Notes under the pieces: model-generated
Database searches by the model: none
Told to the model about the DNA's origin: nothing
Seen by the model: the letters and a program-made list of their open reading frames with translations, nothing else
Program-made: the position numbers and the translations under genes
Shown here: in pieces, positions 36,173 through 46,308 of the stretch
Numbering within the stretch: the stretch's first letter is position 1
Layout of the letters: every line of letters begins with the position of its first letter
Assembly (NCBI GenBank): GCA_002401855.1
Contig: NVUH01000001.1
Coordinates: 124,001 to 188,000, forward strand
DNA: 64,000 bases
Source: Hyphomicrobiales bacterium
Lineage (GTDB): Bacteria; Pseudomonadota; Alphaproteobacteria; Rhizobiales; OSC116
Reading direction: 5' to 3'

Positions 36173-36781
36173 TTAGCGGAGTGTTGTTAGGTATTTAATG
36201 TAATCTTCGGCCTCATCAACGTCATTTAGGGTTGATATTATGCCGATGTCGTTGTTGGGTGCGTTGTTTATTGTGTCGGTTAGGGCGTGGTGGGTTGACC
36301 AGCGGACATTGTTGAAAAGTTTGGTGGTTTTGGGGCTGGTGCGTTGGCCGACTAGCCAATAGCCGCCGTCGCCTGAGGGGCCGAAGCAGGTTTTTTTATG
36401 GCCTAACATTTTAAAGCCACTCATTATATGGTGTGGTTGTATATAAGGTATGTCGCTGCCGATGATGAGGATTTTTGAGGCGCCATATTGTTGGTGGATG
36501 TGCTCGAATACATGCTGCATTCTGTCGCCTAAATCGCCCTGCCCTTGGTCAAATACATTTATGTATGGCGGCCAATAACTGTCTTGTATCGCGTTTTTTG
36601 GGGTGGTTGCAACGTGCATTTTATATTTTTGGCTCTGACCTAATTTGCGCATTAGATTTTGCAAATTTTGATTAAAAAACTTATAGGCTGCGCCATTACC
36701 AATGGTTTTGGCGAGGCGGGTTTTTACCCTGCCCATGGAGGGGCGTTTGGCCATGATTACCAAATGCAGATTTTTACTCAT
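36173..36781 (-). CDS. TIGR04282/DUF2064-type glycosyltransferase
   Basis: This 202-residue protein has IMAKRPSMGRVKTRLAKTIG at the N-terminus and later QGQGDLGDRMQHVFEH, ILIIGSDIPYIQPHHI and FGPSGDGGYWLVG, the signature blocks of the DUF2064 nucleotidyl/glycosyltransferase-like family. That family is annotated from its frequent co-occurrence with arsenosugar genes. Its start overlaps the stop of the adjacent GT2 gene by 4 nt. No arsS or other arsenic gene is nearby, so arsenosugar synthesis cannot be concluded here. Confidence 0.85.
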   Translation of the reverse strand: MSKNLHLVIMAKRPSMGRVKTRLAKTIGNGAAYKFFNQNLQNLMRKLGQSQKYKMHVATTPKNAIQDSYWPPYINVFDQGQGDLGDRMQHVFEHIHQQYGASKILIIGSDIPYIQPHHIMSGFKMLGHKKTCFGPSGDGGYWLVGQRTSPKTTKLFNNVRWSTHHALTDTINNAPNNDIGIISTLNDVDEAEDYIKYLTTLR

Positions 36782-37500
36782 TTATAGTAGCTTTCGGCAA
36801 TCTCTTTTGGGTCTGTGCCGTTTTTATAAGCTCTTAGATATTTGAAATTACGCCACACCCGTTTGGCATAGCCATCTTTATATTTATCGGCTGATGTGGT
36901 TAGAACGGCTTTTAACATGATCAAATTCTGTTTACCAATTTTGGTTTTAATGCGTTCTATTATATCTACGTCTTCCATCAATGGCATGGTGCCAAAGCCG
37001 CCGATTTCTTCGTATAATTTACGGCTGATGAGCAGGCCTTGGTCGCCATATGGCAGCGCAAATATTTTGCAGCGCATATTCGCGCCCCATGCCACAATTT
37101 TAGCTTTTATAGAACTGTCATCTAGCGCCAGTTTAAAATAAGCGCATTTGTTTATATTGCTTGGGTTGCGAACAAAACTTGCCACCTCATTACCCCAGTC
37201 ATTGCTAAGCTGGCTATCGTCGTGCAAAAATAACAACCAGTCAGATTGGATGGCAAAAATTACCCCAATTTTGCACTGCATGCCGCGGCCTTTGGGTGTA
37301 CTAACAAATGATGCGCCGGTTTCCTCAGCAATGTCAGCGGTAATGTCAGTCGAGCCGCCATCGGCGAATATTACCTTTTTAATCAGCCCATCAGCCATTG
37401 GCGCAATCAAACAAGCCAAGGTTGGCATAATGCGCGCAGCGCTATTTAAACTGGGGATGATCACGGTTATTTTAGATGTCAAAATCTCACCCCAACCCAA
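36778..37500 (-). CDS. TIGR04283-type family 2 glycosyltransferase
   Basis: This 240-residue GT-A fold protein opens with SKITVIIPSLNSAARIMPTL and has KVIFADGGSTDITADIAEE, LLFLHDDSQLSNDW (a DxD-like DDS metal motif) and FGTMPLMEDVDIIERIK. It lacks membrane spans. It pairs with the overlapping DUF2064 gene, a conserved two-gene unit in many bacteria. The donor and acceptor sugars are unknown. The first in-frame ATG at 37500 gives an eight-residue extension before the core (MGWGEILT), so the true start may be slightly downstream. Confidence 0.85.
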   Translation of the reverse strand: MGWGEILTSKITVIIPSLNSAARIMPTLACLIAPMADGLIKKVIFADGGSTDITADIAEETGASFVSTPKGRGMQCKIGVIFAIQSDWLLFLHDDSQLSNDWGNEVASFVRNPSNINKCAYFKLALDDSSIKAKIVAWGANMRCKIFALPYGDQGLLISRKLYEEIGGFGTMPLMEDVDIIERIKTKIGKQNLIMLKAVLTTSADKYKDGYAKRVWRNFKYLRAYKNGTDPKEIAESYYK

Positions 37501-37993
37501 TTAATTCATAAATAAATGTTAACTTTTCATTTACCATAAGTCGATAGTTTTCCCTATTTGTTCTATTTTGTTCTTGATTTGTTCATATCGTTAAGCTATA
37601 AATATTCTTGTCTTAAACATACACATATTAAAGATAAAACGCTAATAACAAAAAGGAGATACCGCACCAAATTCAATATAAATACTCAGATAATTATCTA
37701 CTTAGCCGTACCTAGATCAGGATCTTACTCATTACCAATCCCTTCCTGATTTTATAATTATCCGTCCACTTACCAACCATTTATATTGAATAAGCCAGTT
37801 TTCTGGCTGAGCTTAAGTGTTGGGTGTTCGCATTCAAAACCGTATACCCAACACTTGACCCAAACTCACTTACTACTCTACTCAGCTAGGTTGGCGCTTG
37901 CGCCAACCTTTTGGGGTTGCAAATATATTCCCCTTTCCCGAAAAAAGACCCGAATATATTTGCAATTTCCAACCCTTAGTTTACCTTGCCTTC
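37501..37993 (+). other. Long rnhB leader/intergenic region with four strong hairpins
   Basis: This 493-nt gap separates divergent genes. The left part is AT-rich (an AAGGAG at about 37653 has no ATG close behind). The right part holds four consecutive perfect hairpins: AGCCAG-TTTT-CTGGCT at 37793-37808; an 11-bp stem AAGTGTTGGGT/ACCCAACACTT at 37815-37856; AGGTTGGCG-CTTG-CGCCAACCT with a T-run at 37888-37912; and a 14-bp stem TTGCAAATATATTC/GAATATATTTGCAA at 37917-37965. They lie just before the rnhB start. No reading frame looks real. It could be a structured small RNA or an RNA leader. Confidence 0.55.
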
Positions 37994-38650
37994 ATGCAGA
38001 AAATAATACCCAATTTTACAATTGATTTTTCATTCGAGCAAGGCTTGTGGCAGGAAGATTTATGCTTTGTCGCAGGGGTTGATGAAGCGGGTCGCGGGCC
38101 CTGGGCTGGCCCTGTGGTAGCCGCCGCTGCCATTTTTAAGCCCCATTATAAAGCCGATTTTTTATCTGGCTTGAATGATAGTAAAAAGTTATCGGCCAAA
38201 AAACGTGAGGCTTTATATATATATATACTGGAGCATTGCGATTATGCGGTTGGCATGGCTTCGGTCGAAGAAATTGATGAGATTAATATATTGCAAGCCA
38301 GCATGTTGGCGATGAGCCGCGCCATTAATGACCTACCAAATAAAGCGCAATATGTGCTTATTGACGGCAATAAAATCCCCGATCAGCTCAATATTCCTGC
38401 TGAAGCCATTATAAAAGGCGACGGCCGCTCTTATAGCATTGCCGCGGCATCCATTGTCGCCAAAGTGACGCGCGATCGGCTGATGCAAAAATTACATGAT
38501 GAATTTCCGCATTATGGGTGGAGCCGCAATGCGGGCTATGGCACAAAATTGCATCAAGAAGGCCTGTCTAAACATGGTGTAACCCAGCACCACCGCCGTT
38601 CTTTCAAACCCATTCAAAAAATAATTCTCGAAATGAAACAAAACTATTAG
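37994..38650 (+). CDS. rnhB: Ribonuclease HII
   Basis: This encodes 218 residues from the ATG at 37994; a longer frame from 37898 would run through the hairpin region and adds no conserved sequence. The type II RNase H signature AGVDEAGRGPWAGPVVAAA carries the first Asp and Glu. LIDGNKIP and IAAASIVAKVTRDRLM carry the remaining metal-site and substrate residues, and HYGWSRNAGYGTKLH is conserved. It removes ribonucleotides and RNA from DNA. It lies 84 nt before ccrM in the same direction, a frequent alphaproteobacterial pairing. Confidence 0.96.
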   Translation: MQKIIPNFTIDFSFEQGLWQEDLCFVAGVDEAGRGPWAGPVVAAAAIFKPHYKADFLSGLNDSKKLSAKKREALYIYILEHCDYAVGMASVEEIDEINILQASMLAMSRAINDLPNKAQYVLIDGNKIPDQLNIPAEAIIKGDGRSYSIAAASIVAKVTRDRLMQKLHDEFPHYGWSRNAGYGTKLHQEGLSKHGVTQHHRRSFKPIQKIILEMKQNY

Positions 38651-40899
<2,249 letters not shown>

Positions 40900-40940
40900 A
40901 TAGCTATAGCTAACTATTTAGAGATTCGCTAAAATAAATT

Positions 40941-41468
40941 ATGACCAAAGCACCAAAACCTAAAATTAGCTATAAACGTACCCATAAGGGGTTGCGCAAT
41001 ATCAGCCGTTTGGCGCAAGATATTGGCCGCACTAGCTTTAAGAAACAGGGGTTTAATGGCATTGAAATATTTAAACAATGGCCGTTTATTGTGGGTGACC
41101 ATTTGAGCCAATATTGTGCACCTGAAAAAATTAGTTGGCCGCGCGGCCGAAGTGAGGTTGATAGTGACCAGCTTAATGGTGCAACACTGGTGATTAAATG
41201 TTTGGGGGCTTTTGCACTTGAGATTGAAAGCCAAGCGCCGATTATTTTGCAACGCGCCAACATTATGTTTGGCTATGCGGCTTTAGGTAAAATAAAACTA
41301 AAGCAAAGCCAAACCATTGATTTTGAAACGAAATATGTGGCAGAGCCAACTCCAATTGCTTCTAAAGAAGTTACCCAATCTACGCAAAATATTAAAAACA
41401 CGGGATTGCGCGATGCGTTAAACGCCTTGGGAGCGCAAATTGAACATGGCCAGATGAAAAAAAAATAA
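40941..41468 (+). CDS. DUF721 (DciA-like) protein
   Basis: This 175-residue protein's N-terminal 110 residues match the DUF721 layout (LAQDIGRTSFKKQGFNGIEIFKQWPFIVGDHLSQYCAPEKISWPRG ... LVIKCLGAFALEIESQAPIILQRANIMFGY). DciA-type members load or regulate the replicative helicase. The C-terminal tail is polar and probably flexible. Its position between mutY and dsbA is the conserved Rhizobiales order. Confidence 0.85.
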   Translation: MTKAPKPKISYKRTHKGLRNISRLAQDIGRTSFKKQGFNGIEIFKQWPFIVGDHLSQYCAPEKISWPRGRSEVDSDQLNGATLVIKCLGAFALEIESQAPIILQRANIMFGYAALGKIKLKQSQTIDFETKYVAEPTPIASKEVTQSTQNIKNTGLRDALNALGAQIEHGQMKKK

Positions 41469-41563
41469 TCAATTTATTTTGAGTAAATTATGATTGTGCT
41501 TGATTTTGCCACAATTGATTGCTTTGTTGTTGATAAATAAAAGACTTGTAGGGAGTTATAGAA

Positions 41564-42187
41564 ATGAAATTAAAAAAATTACTAGGATTTGCGGCGTTTA
41601 TCATTGGCATTACATTTGGTAGTGGTGCATTGGCTATAGACACCGGCCCGCTGTTTGAAAACATTAAAATTGAAGACCATGTGATGGGAAATGTTAATGC
41701 CAAAGTGACAATTGTTGAATATGCATCACTGACCTGCCCGCATTGTGCGAGTTTTCATGAAAATACTTTTAAGGAATTCAAAGTCAATTATATCGACACT
41801 GGCAAGGTGAAATTTATTTACCGTAACTTCCATTTAGACCAATTGGCCTTTGCGGGCGCTATGTTGGCTGAATGTGCGCCTGATGATCAATTCTTTCCAA
41901 TTGTTGATGTGATTTTTACCAATCAACAAAAATGGATTAGAGCTGAGAAGCAATTCGCCGAAATGGTCAAAATGTTGAAATTGGTTGGTTATTCTGACGA
42001 AAAGGTCAATGAATGTTTTGCGCAGAAAGAGACCATCTCAGATTTACTTGATGATAGAAAATATGCCACTGAAACATTAGATGTGAATTCAACGCCGACA
42101 TTATTTATCAATGGTAAAAAACAGAATGGTGGCGATACTGGCTATGAAGCGTTTAGCGCTACGGTTGATGCCTTATTGGCTGAGTGA
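41564..42187 (+). CDS. Periplasmic DsbA-family thiol-disulfide oxidoreductase
   Basis: This encodes 207 residues with a signal peptide (about 1-24, LLGFAAFIIGITFGSGALA) and a thioredoxin-fold domain with the redox motif CPHC at 58-61 (YASLTCPHCASFHENTFKEF). The cis-proline loop is VNSTPTLFINGKK. It is of the DsbA/DsbG-like group (thioredoxin_4) found beside mutY and DUF721 in alphaproteobacteria and probably oxidises or isomerises periplasmic disulfides. In many Rhizobiales the next gene is smc; here it is an aldo/keto reductase gene on the other strand. Confidence 0.92.
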   Translation: MKLKKLLGFAAFIIGITFGSGALAIDTGPLFENIKIEDHVMGNVNAKVTIVEYASLTCPHCASFHENTFKEFKVNYIDTGKVKFIYRNFHLDQLAFAGAMLAECAPDDQFFPIVDVIFTNQQKWIRAEKQFAEMVKMLKLVGYSDEKVNECFAQKETISDLLDDRKYATETLDVNSTPTLFINGKKQNGGDTGYEAFSATVDALLAE

Positions 42188-42208
42188 TTATCTGCTTATT
42201 AAAATATA

Positions 42209-42238
42209 AAGCCGCCTTATTGATTTAAGGCGGCTTCT
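42209..42238. terminator. Bidirectional terminator between dsbA-like and AKR genes
   Basis: AAGCCGCCTTA (42209-42219) pairs with TAAGGCGGCTT (42226-42236), an 11-bp stem with a 6-nt loop, between converging genes. On the minus strand it is followed by a T-rich run (TTTATATTTT), and on the plus strand by CTTGTTGCTTT, so the minus orientation is the better intrinsic terminator. Confidence 0.8.
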
Positions 42239-42258
42239 TGTTGCTTTATGGGTTGATT

Positions 42259-43248
42259 TTAACGCTCCCGCGGAGGTCCTTCTGCAGGGCGGTTTAAAAC
42301 CGTTTCGATTTGTTGCATAATGTCATCAGGCAACGGGCCGAATTCTAACGAAGCGGCATTTTCACTGGCCTGTTTTGCATTTTTAGCGCCTGGCAATGGC
42401 AAAATATTAGGTGCCTTTGCCAATAGCCAACATAATGCGCCTTGTGCCAAACTTCTACCGCCAACACTGATTAAATCTCGTATCGCTTCGAGCTGATTTG
42501 CATATTCAACCGATGCCTGCCCACCGGTAAAATAACCATCGCCAACGCCAGCGCTGTAGCGTACATCATCTGATTTTATGCTATATCCTGATGCAAATTT
42601 ACCGGTGAGTACCCCCATCGCCAAAGGTGAGCGGATCAATTGCACTATATCGTGCTTTTGGGCAACTTGGCTTAAGCTGGGTGCATCGAAAAACACATTC
42701 ATCGCGTGTTGCACGGCGCTAAAGCCTGCGCGGCTTGCCACGGCATCTAATCGCTGTGGAAAGTCTGTACTCCAGCCAAATGAGCCAATTTGCCCACTTT
42801 CTCTTAATGTTTCGAGCGTATCAAATACGGTTTTGGCATGCTCAATTTCGAGTGTATTCAGATGCAGCAACATGATGTCAATCTGGTCACGTTTTAAACG
42901 TTTTAGACTTTGTTTTACTGTGTCGCGAATATATTCTGGGTCAAATTCTGGACCGGTCATTTGTTTGGTTTTTTCATCAAAACCATGACCGAATTTAGAA
43001 ATTATGATGGCATCATCGCGGTTGCCCAAAACCTCGCCCAATAATGTCTCGGAATGACCTACGCCGTAAACGGCTGATGTATCAAATATTCTCACTCCTG
43101 CTTCCCATGAGGCTTCAATGGCTTGTTTTGAATCCGCATCATTAGTGCCAGAATAGCCTACGGCCACGCCATCTCTCCAAAAGGGACCGCCTATCGCCCA
43201 ACAGCCCATTGCCATTCTTGGGGCATTTTTAATTTTTTCGGTAATCAT
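42259..43248 (-). CDS. Aldo/keto reductase
   Basis: This 329-residue TIM-barrel NADPH oxidoreductase has GVRIFDTSAVYGVGHSETLLGEVLG with the conserved Asp and Tyr, VIISKFGHG with the Lys, and DIMLLHLNTLE in place of the usual LHxxD block. ILPLPGAKNAKQASENAASLEFGPL is the NADP-binding end. It resembles the YhdN/Tas-like general aldehyde reductases; the substrate is unknown. It is monocistronic. Confidence 0.9.
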   Translation of the reverse strand: MITEKIKNAPRMAMGCWAIGGPFWRDGVAVGYSGTNDADSKQAIEASWEAGVRIFDTSAVYGVGHSETLLGEVLGNRDDAIIISKFGHGFDEKTKQMTGPEFDPEYIRDTVKQSLKRLKRDQIDIMLLHLNTLEIEHAKTVFDTLETLRESGQIGSFGWSTDFPQRLDAVASRAGFSAVQHAMNVFFDAPSLSQVAQKHDIVQLIRSPLAMGVLTGKFASGYSIKSDDVRYSAGVGDGYFTGGQASVEYANQLEAIRDLISVGGRSLAQGALCWLLAKAPNILPLPGAKNAKQASENAASLEFGPLPDDIMQQIETVLNRPAEGPPRER

Positions 43249-43531
43249 TATTATTTCCTTTCAAAATTAGTGAATGTAAATTTATATGTAAAAAAATAAA
43301 TTATGAATAGTCAGATATTTTGAAAGCATTGTTTCATAAATGAAATGAAAATAAACAGGTTGTGGTTGCCTTTAGGTCGCTGGCGCAGTCATTCGCGAGG
43401 GCGGTGATTGTGTATACTCATTAAATTGCGCACACTCATTAAACTGAGGCGGCTTTTAATGTTTTTGACACTTATTTATGTAAATATGATGGTGATTCTA
43501 TTATTATTTCTATTTGAAGACAATTTCCACT

Positions 43532-44527
43532 ATGAATTTACGATTTTCCCGAAGTCAGAAGCTAAAAAAATATTTTCAGACCGCCTTGATTTCTAGCAGT
43601 TCGTTTTTGCTTACGGGTTGCCTTGACTTATTTGAGGCTGCCCACCCTAAGGCTACGGTTGGTGATGATGTTATGGTTGGTGACGGCCAAACGAATTATT
43701 TTGAAGGCTCTTTGGGCGCTGATTCAATGGATGGTAAAGAGGGAATTGATTATGTTGAATATGATGATTCCCCCGTTGCGGTTCAAGTGAGTTTTTTAAC
43801 TGGCAGGGGCACTGGTGGCCATGCTGAAGGCGATACTTATACGAGCATTGAAGCTGTTTGGGGCTCTGCATTTGCGGATAATTTAACCGGTGGTGATGAA
43901 GACGAAATATTTATTGGATATGGCGGGGCTGATACAATTAATGGTGGCGCTGGGACTGACACAATCGCATTTACAGGCTCGCCGGTGGGGGTGGAAGTTA
44001 GCCTGACAACGGGCGTGGGCATAGGGGGCGATGCCGACGGTGATGTATATACCAATATTGAAAATATAAAAGGCTCGGGTTTTGATGACATTCTCACTGG
44101 TGATGGCGAAGATAACAGAATTGACGGCGAAGACGGTGATGATGTGGTTAATGCTGGCGGTGGCGATGACGTAATTTCTGGCGAGGGTGCTGATGTTATC
44201 TCTGGTGGTGCGGGAGTTGATACGCTGGTTTTAGACTATGCTGTTTCTAGCGAACTTACAAATATTGAAATTTTAGTCGCCCAAAATGTAATAGAGATAA
44301 GTGCAAAAAACACTGAATTGACTGGCAGTTATTTTACTGGGCAAATTGCCTCTATTGAATTAATTTCAATATCTAAAGCTGGTTTTTTTGGCACATATTA
44401 TGAAACCATTGACGTGAAAACCATTTGGAGTGTATTAACCTCCACCGAAACTGACAAATTTATCACTGAAGCTGACTTTTTAAATTGGCTTGGTGATGAT
44501 GCCGGTTACAATTATGACGGAATTTAG
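43532..44527 (+). CDS. RTX-like calcium-binding lipoprotein
   Basis: This encodes 331 residues from the ATG at 43532. A lipoprotein signal ends in FLLTGC with Cys30 as the predicted lipidation site. The mature protein carries glycine/aspartate-rich RTX-like repeats, including GGADTINGGAGTDTIAF and a compact block GEDGDDVVNAGGGDDVISGEGADVISGGAGVDTLVL, interleaved with two related segments VAVQVSFLTGRGTGG and VGVEVSLTTGVGIGG. The C-terminal 100 residues are non-repetitive. RTX repeats normally bind Ca2+ after type I secretion; a lipobox suggests instead an outer-membrane-tethered surface protein. No type I exporter is nearby. Confidence 0.82.
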   Translation: MNLRFSRSQKLKKYFQTALISSSSFLLTGCLDLFEAAHPKATVGDDVMVGDGQTNYFEGSLGADSMDGKEGIDYVEYDDSPVAVQVSFLTGRGTGGHAEGDTYTSIEAVWGSAFADNLTGGDEDEIFIGYGGADTINGGAGTDTIAFTGSPVGVEVSLTTGVGIGGDADGDVYTNIENIKGSGFDDILTGDGEDNRIDGEDGDDVVNAGGGDDVISGEGADVISGGAGVDTLVLDYAVSSELTNIEILVAQNVIEISAKNTELTGSYFTGQIASIELISISKAGFFGTYYETIDVKTIWSVLTSTETDKFITEADFLNWLGDDAGYNYDGI

Positions 44528-44655
44528 TGAAAATAAATCCGATCAACTTATATAGTTTTCCCTACTAAATGAGACCTTAGTGCCAAGTTTTAAGCCATTG
44601 CTTAACAAAGCCTTTAACAAGTGTGGGAATCATGGCAATAATAAGGCTCAAATGC

Positions 44656-44684
44656 TTGACAGTGATTGACGTCTTTTATATATT
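44656..44684 (+). promoter_or_regulatory. Sigma-70-type promoter of the F0 operon
   Basis: A perfect -35 TTGACA at 44656-44661, a 17-bp spacer and a -10 TATATT at 44679-44684 lie about 38 nt before the atpI start. Transcription would begin near 44691, giving a leader of about 30 nt. The match is close to consensus, fitting a strongly expressed operon. Confidence 0.75.
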
Positions 44685-44721
44685 TCGGCCAACTTCTTTT
44701 GTTTTTTTAGAATTGAGACGG

Positions 44722-45060
44722 ATGACTGATCCTAAGACAGATAAGCTTAAAGAATTTGACGAAAAGCTTAAAGCGGCTAAAAAGCCAAAAGAAGTTAAGG
44801 AAAAAAGCCAAGAACATAAGGCGATGAGCAATGCATATGGATATGCAACCGAATTGCTGGCTGGGTTTTTAATTGGCGCGGTTATGGGGTGGTCATTAGA
44901 TAGTTGGTTGGAGACAAAACCATTATTTATGATTGTCTTTATATTTATAGGTGCGGGTGCTGGCATTTTTAATGTCATTAAATCATCCAAACGAGATTTT
45001 GAAGAACATCAAAAGGCTGAACAACAGGCCGCTGATGAGAAAAAGAACAATAAAAATTAA
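44722..45060 (+). CDS. atpI: AtpI-like protein of the ATP synthase operon
   Basis: This encodes 112 residues from the ATG at 44722 (MTDPKTDKLKEF); an in-frame start at 44623 would run through the promoter. A charged N-terminal half is followed by two membrane spans (TELLAGFLIGAVMGWSLDSW and LFMIVFIFIGAGAGIFNVI) and a charged tail. The glycines in the first span match AtpI/Mg-transporter-like family members. It precedes atpB by 30 nt, and AtpI assists c-ring assembly in some species. Confidence 0.88.
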   Translation: MTDPKTDKLKEFDEKLKAAKKPKEVKEKSQEHKAMSNAYGYATELLAGFLIGAVMGWSLDSWLETKPLFMIVFIFIGAGAGIFNVIKSSKRDFEEHQKAEQQAADEKKNNKN

Positions 45061-45090
45061 CGTTACGTTTTTTGATTAAAGGAAAAGCAA

Positions 45091-45828
45091 ATGGCAACCA
45101 CTGAAGATCATGGCCCGATGCACCAGTTTGAGATTATCCGCTATAAAGAAATTAGCATTGGTGGGTATGATATTTCTTTCACCAATTCTAGCATGATGAT
45201 GGTGATTGCGGTTGTGGCGATTTTGCTATTTACGATTTTGAGCATGCGTGGCCGCTCTATCATTCCTGGCCGTATGCAATCACTGGCCGAGCTATCTTAT
45301 GAATTTATTGCGGGTATGATACGCGAGAATATCGGCACGGGTGGTTTGAAATTCTTCCCGTTCGTGTTTAGTTTGTTTATGTTTGTGTTGTTTTTGAACC
45401 TGATTGGTTTGGTGCCATATTCATTTACAGTGACTAGCCACATTGCGGTTACATTTATTTTGGCGATGGCGGTGTTTTTGCTGGTGACTATATACGGCTT
45501 TATGAAGCATGGTTTGGGCTTTTTGAAATTATTTGCCCCTGCTGGTTTGCCAATATATATGTATCCAATTATCACCCCGATTGAGATTGTATCTTATTTA
45601 AGCCGCCCATTGAGTTTATCGGTGCGGTTATTTGCCAACATGTTGGCTGGTCATACGATGCTTAAAGTGTTTGCGGGTTTTGTGATTGCGCTTGGTTTCT
45701 TTGGCGTTGTGCCTTTATTGGTGATTGTATTGTTCACCGGGTTGGAATTATTAGTGGCGGTTTTGCAAGCTTATGTGTTTGCCATTCTGACTTGTATCTA
45801 TTTGAATGATGCGGAAAATCTGCATTAG
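45091..45828 (+). CDS. atpB: F0F1 ATP synthase subunit a
   Basis: This 245-residue membrane protein forms the proton half-channels against the c-ring. The essential stator arginine lies in [23 protein letters not shown], and the C-terminal span includes [19 protein letters not shown]. Five or six hydrophobic spans are evident. AAAGGAA precedes the ATG. It is separated from atpE by 124 nt that contain several small hairpins. Confidence 0.97.
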   Translation: MATTEDHGPMHQFEIIRYKEISIGGYDISFTNSSMMMVIAVVAILLFTILSMRGRSIIPGRMQSLAELSYEFIAGMIRENIGTGGLKFFPFVFSLFMFVLFLNLIGLVPYSFTVTSHIAVTFILAMAVFLLVTIYGFMKHGLGFLKLFAPAGLPIYMYPIITPIEIVSYLSRPLSLSVRLFANMLAGHTMLKVFAGFVIALGFFGVVPLLVIVLFTGLELLVAVLQAYVFAILTCIYLNDAENLH

Positions 45829-45841
45829 TCATTTAATGAAT

Positions 45842-45925
45842 TGAGGGCAACCTCATTATCTATTGAGGGCAACCTCAGTGAAAGAATTGGGAATATTCCC
45901 ATAATATATTGGAGATAAACTCCAA
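45842..45925 (+). promoter_or_regulatory. Four small hairpins between atpB and atpE
   Basis: Two copies of TGAGG-GCAA-CCTCA (45842-45855 and 45864-45877, 22-nt period) form 5-bp stems capped by GNRA-type GCAA loops. A GGGAATATTCCC palindrome follows at 45889-45900, then TTGGAG-ATAAA-CTCCAA at 45909-45925. A strong AAGGAG precedes the atpE ATG at 45953. The elements lie in the transcript between atpB and atpE, where many bacteria tune c-subunit output and mRNA stability. Their function is inferred. Confidence 0.5.
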
Positions 45926-45952
45926 TGACATTTTATCTTAAGGAGATAAATC

Positions 45953-46177
45953 ATGGAAGCAGACGCAGCAAAATATATCGGCGCGGGTATTGCGTGTTTG
46001 GCACTTTTGGGTGCTGGTATCGGTATCGGTAACATTTTTGGTAGCTACCTTCAAGGTGCATTGCGTAACCCTTCAGCTGCTGCTGGCCAACAAACAAACC
46101 TACTATTAGGTTTTGCGTTGACAGAAGCCACTGGCCTATTTGGTTTGGTTATCGCGTTTATTATTCTTTTCTCATAA
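45953..46177 (+). CDS. atpE: F0F1 ATP synthase subunit c
   Basis: This 74-residue two-helix protein of the rotating proton ring has a glycine-rich first helix (YIGAGIACLALLGAGIGIGNIFG) and a polar RNPSA loop. The proton-carrying Glu is in the second helix (FALTEATGLFGLVIAFII). The Shine-Dalgarno AAGGAG is strong, as expected for a subunit needed in about ten copies per complex. Confidence 0.98.
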   Translation: MEADAAKYIGAGIACLALLGAGIGIGNIFGSYLQGALRNPSAAAGQQTNLLLGFALTEATGLFGLVIAFIILFS

Positions 46178-46308
46178 GATTTGAATGACGAATTCGCTGG
46201 TGGGGCGTTAGGCAATAGTGGGTTATCCCTGCGTTTAGCCCCCTCAGCAACTAACCTATTGTGATGGTTAAAAAATATTTCACAAAAGATTTTTTTAGGA
46301 GCAATCAT

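Noticed and set aside
36173-37500. Arsenosugar biosynthesis operon
   Set aside because: Only the two glycosyltransferase-like genes are present. The family names are co-occurrence labels and no arsenic gene is in view.
37558-37749. Coding gene in the rnhB upstream gap
   Set aside because: The 63-codon frame has unusual composition, no ribosome site and no recognisable motif; the downstream part of the gap is dominated by hairpins.
43408-43596. Small membrane protein upstream of the RTX-like lipoprotein
   Set aside because: The frame is hydrophobic by AT-rich composition, overlaps the lipoprotein start in another phase and has no convincing ribosome site.
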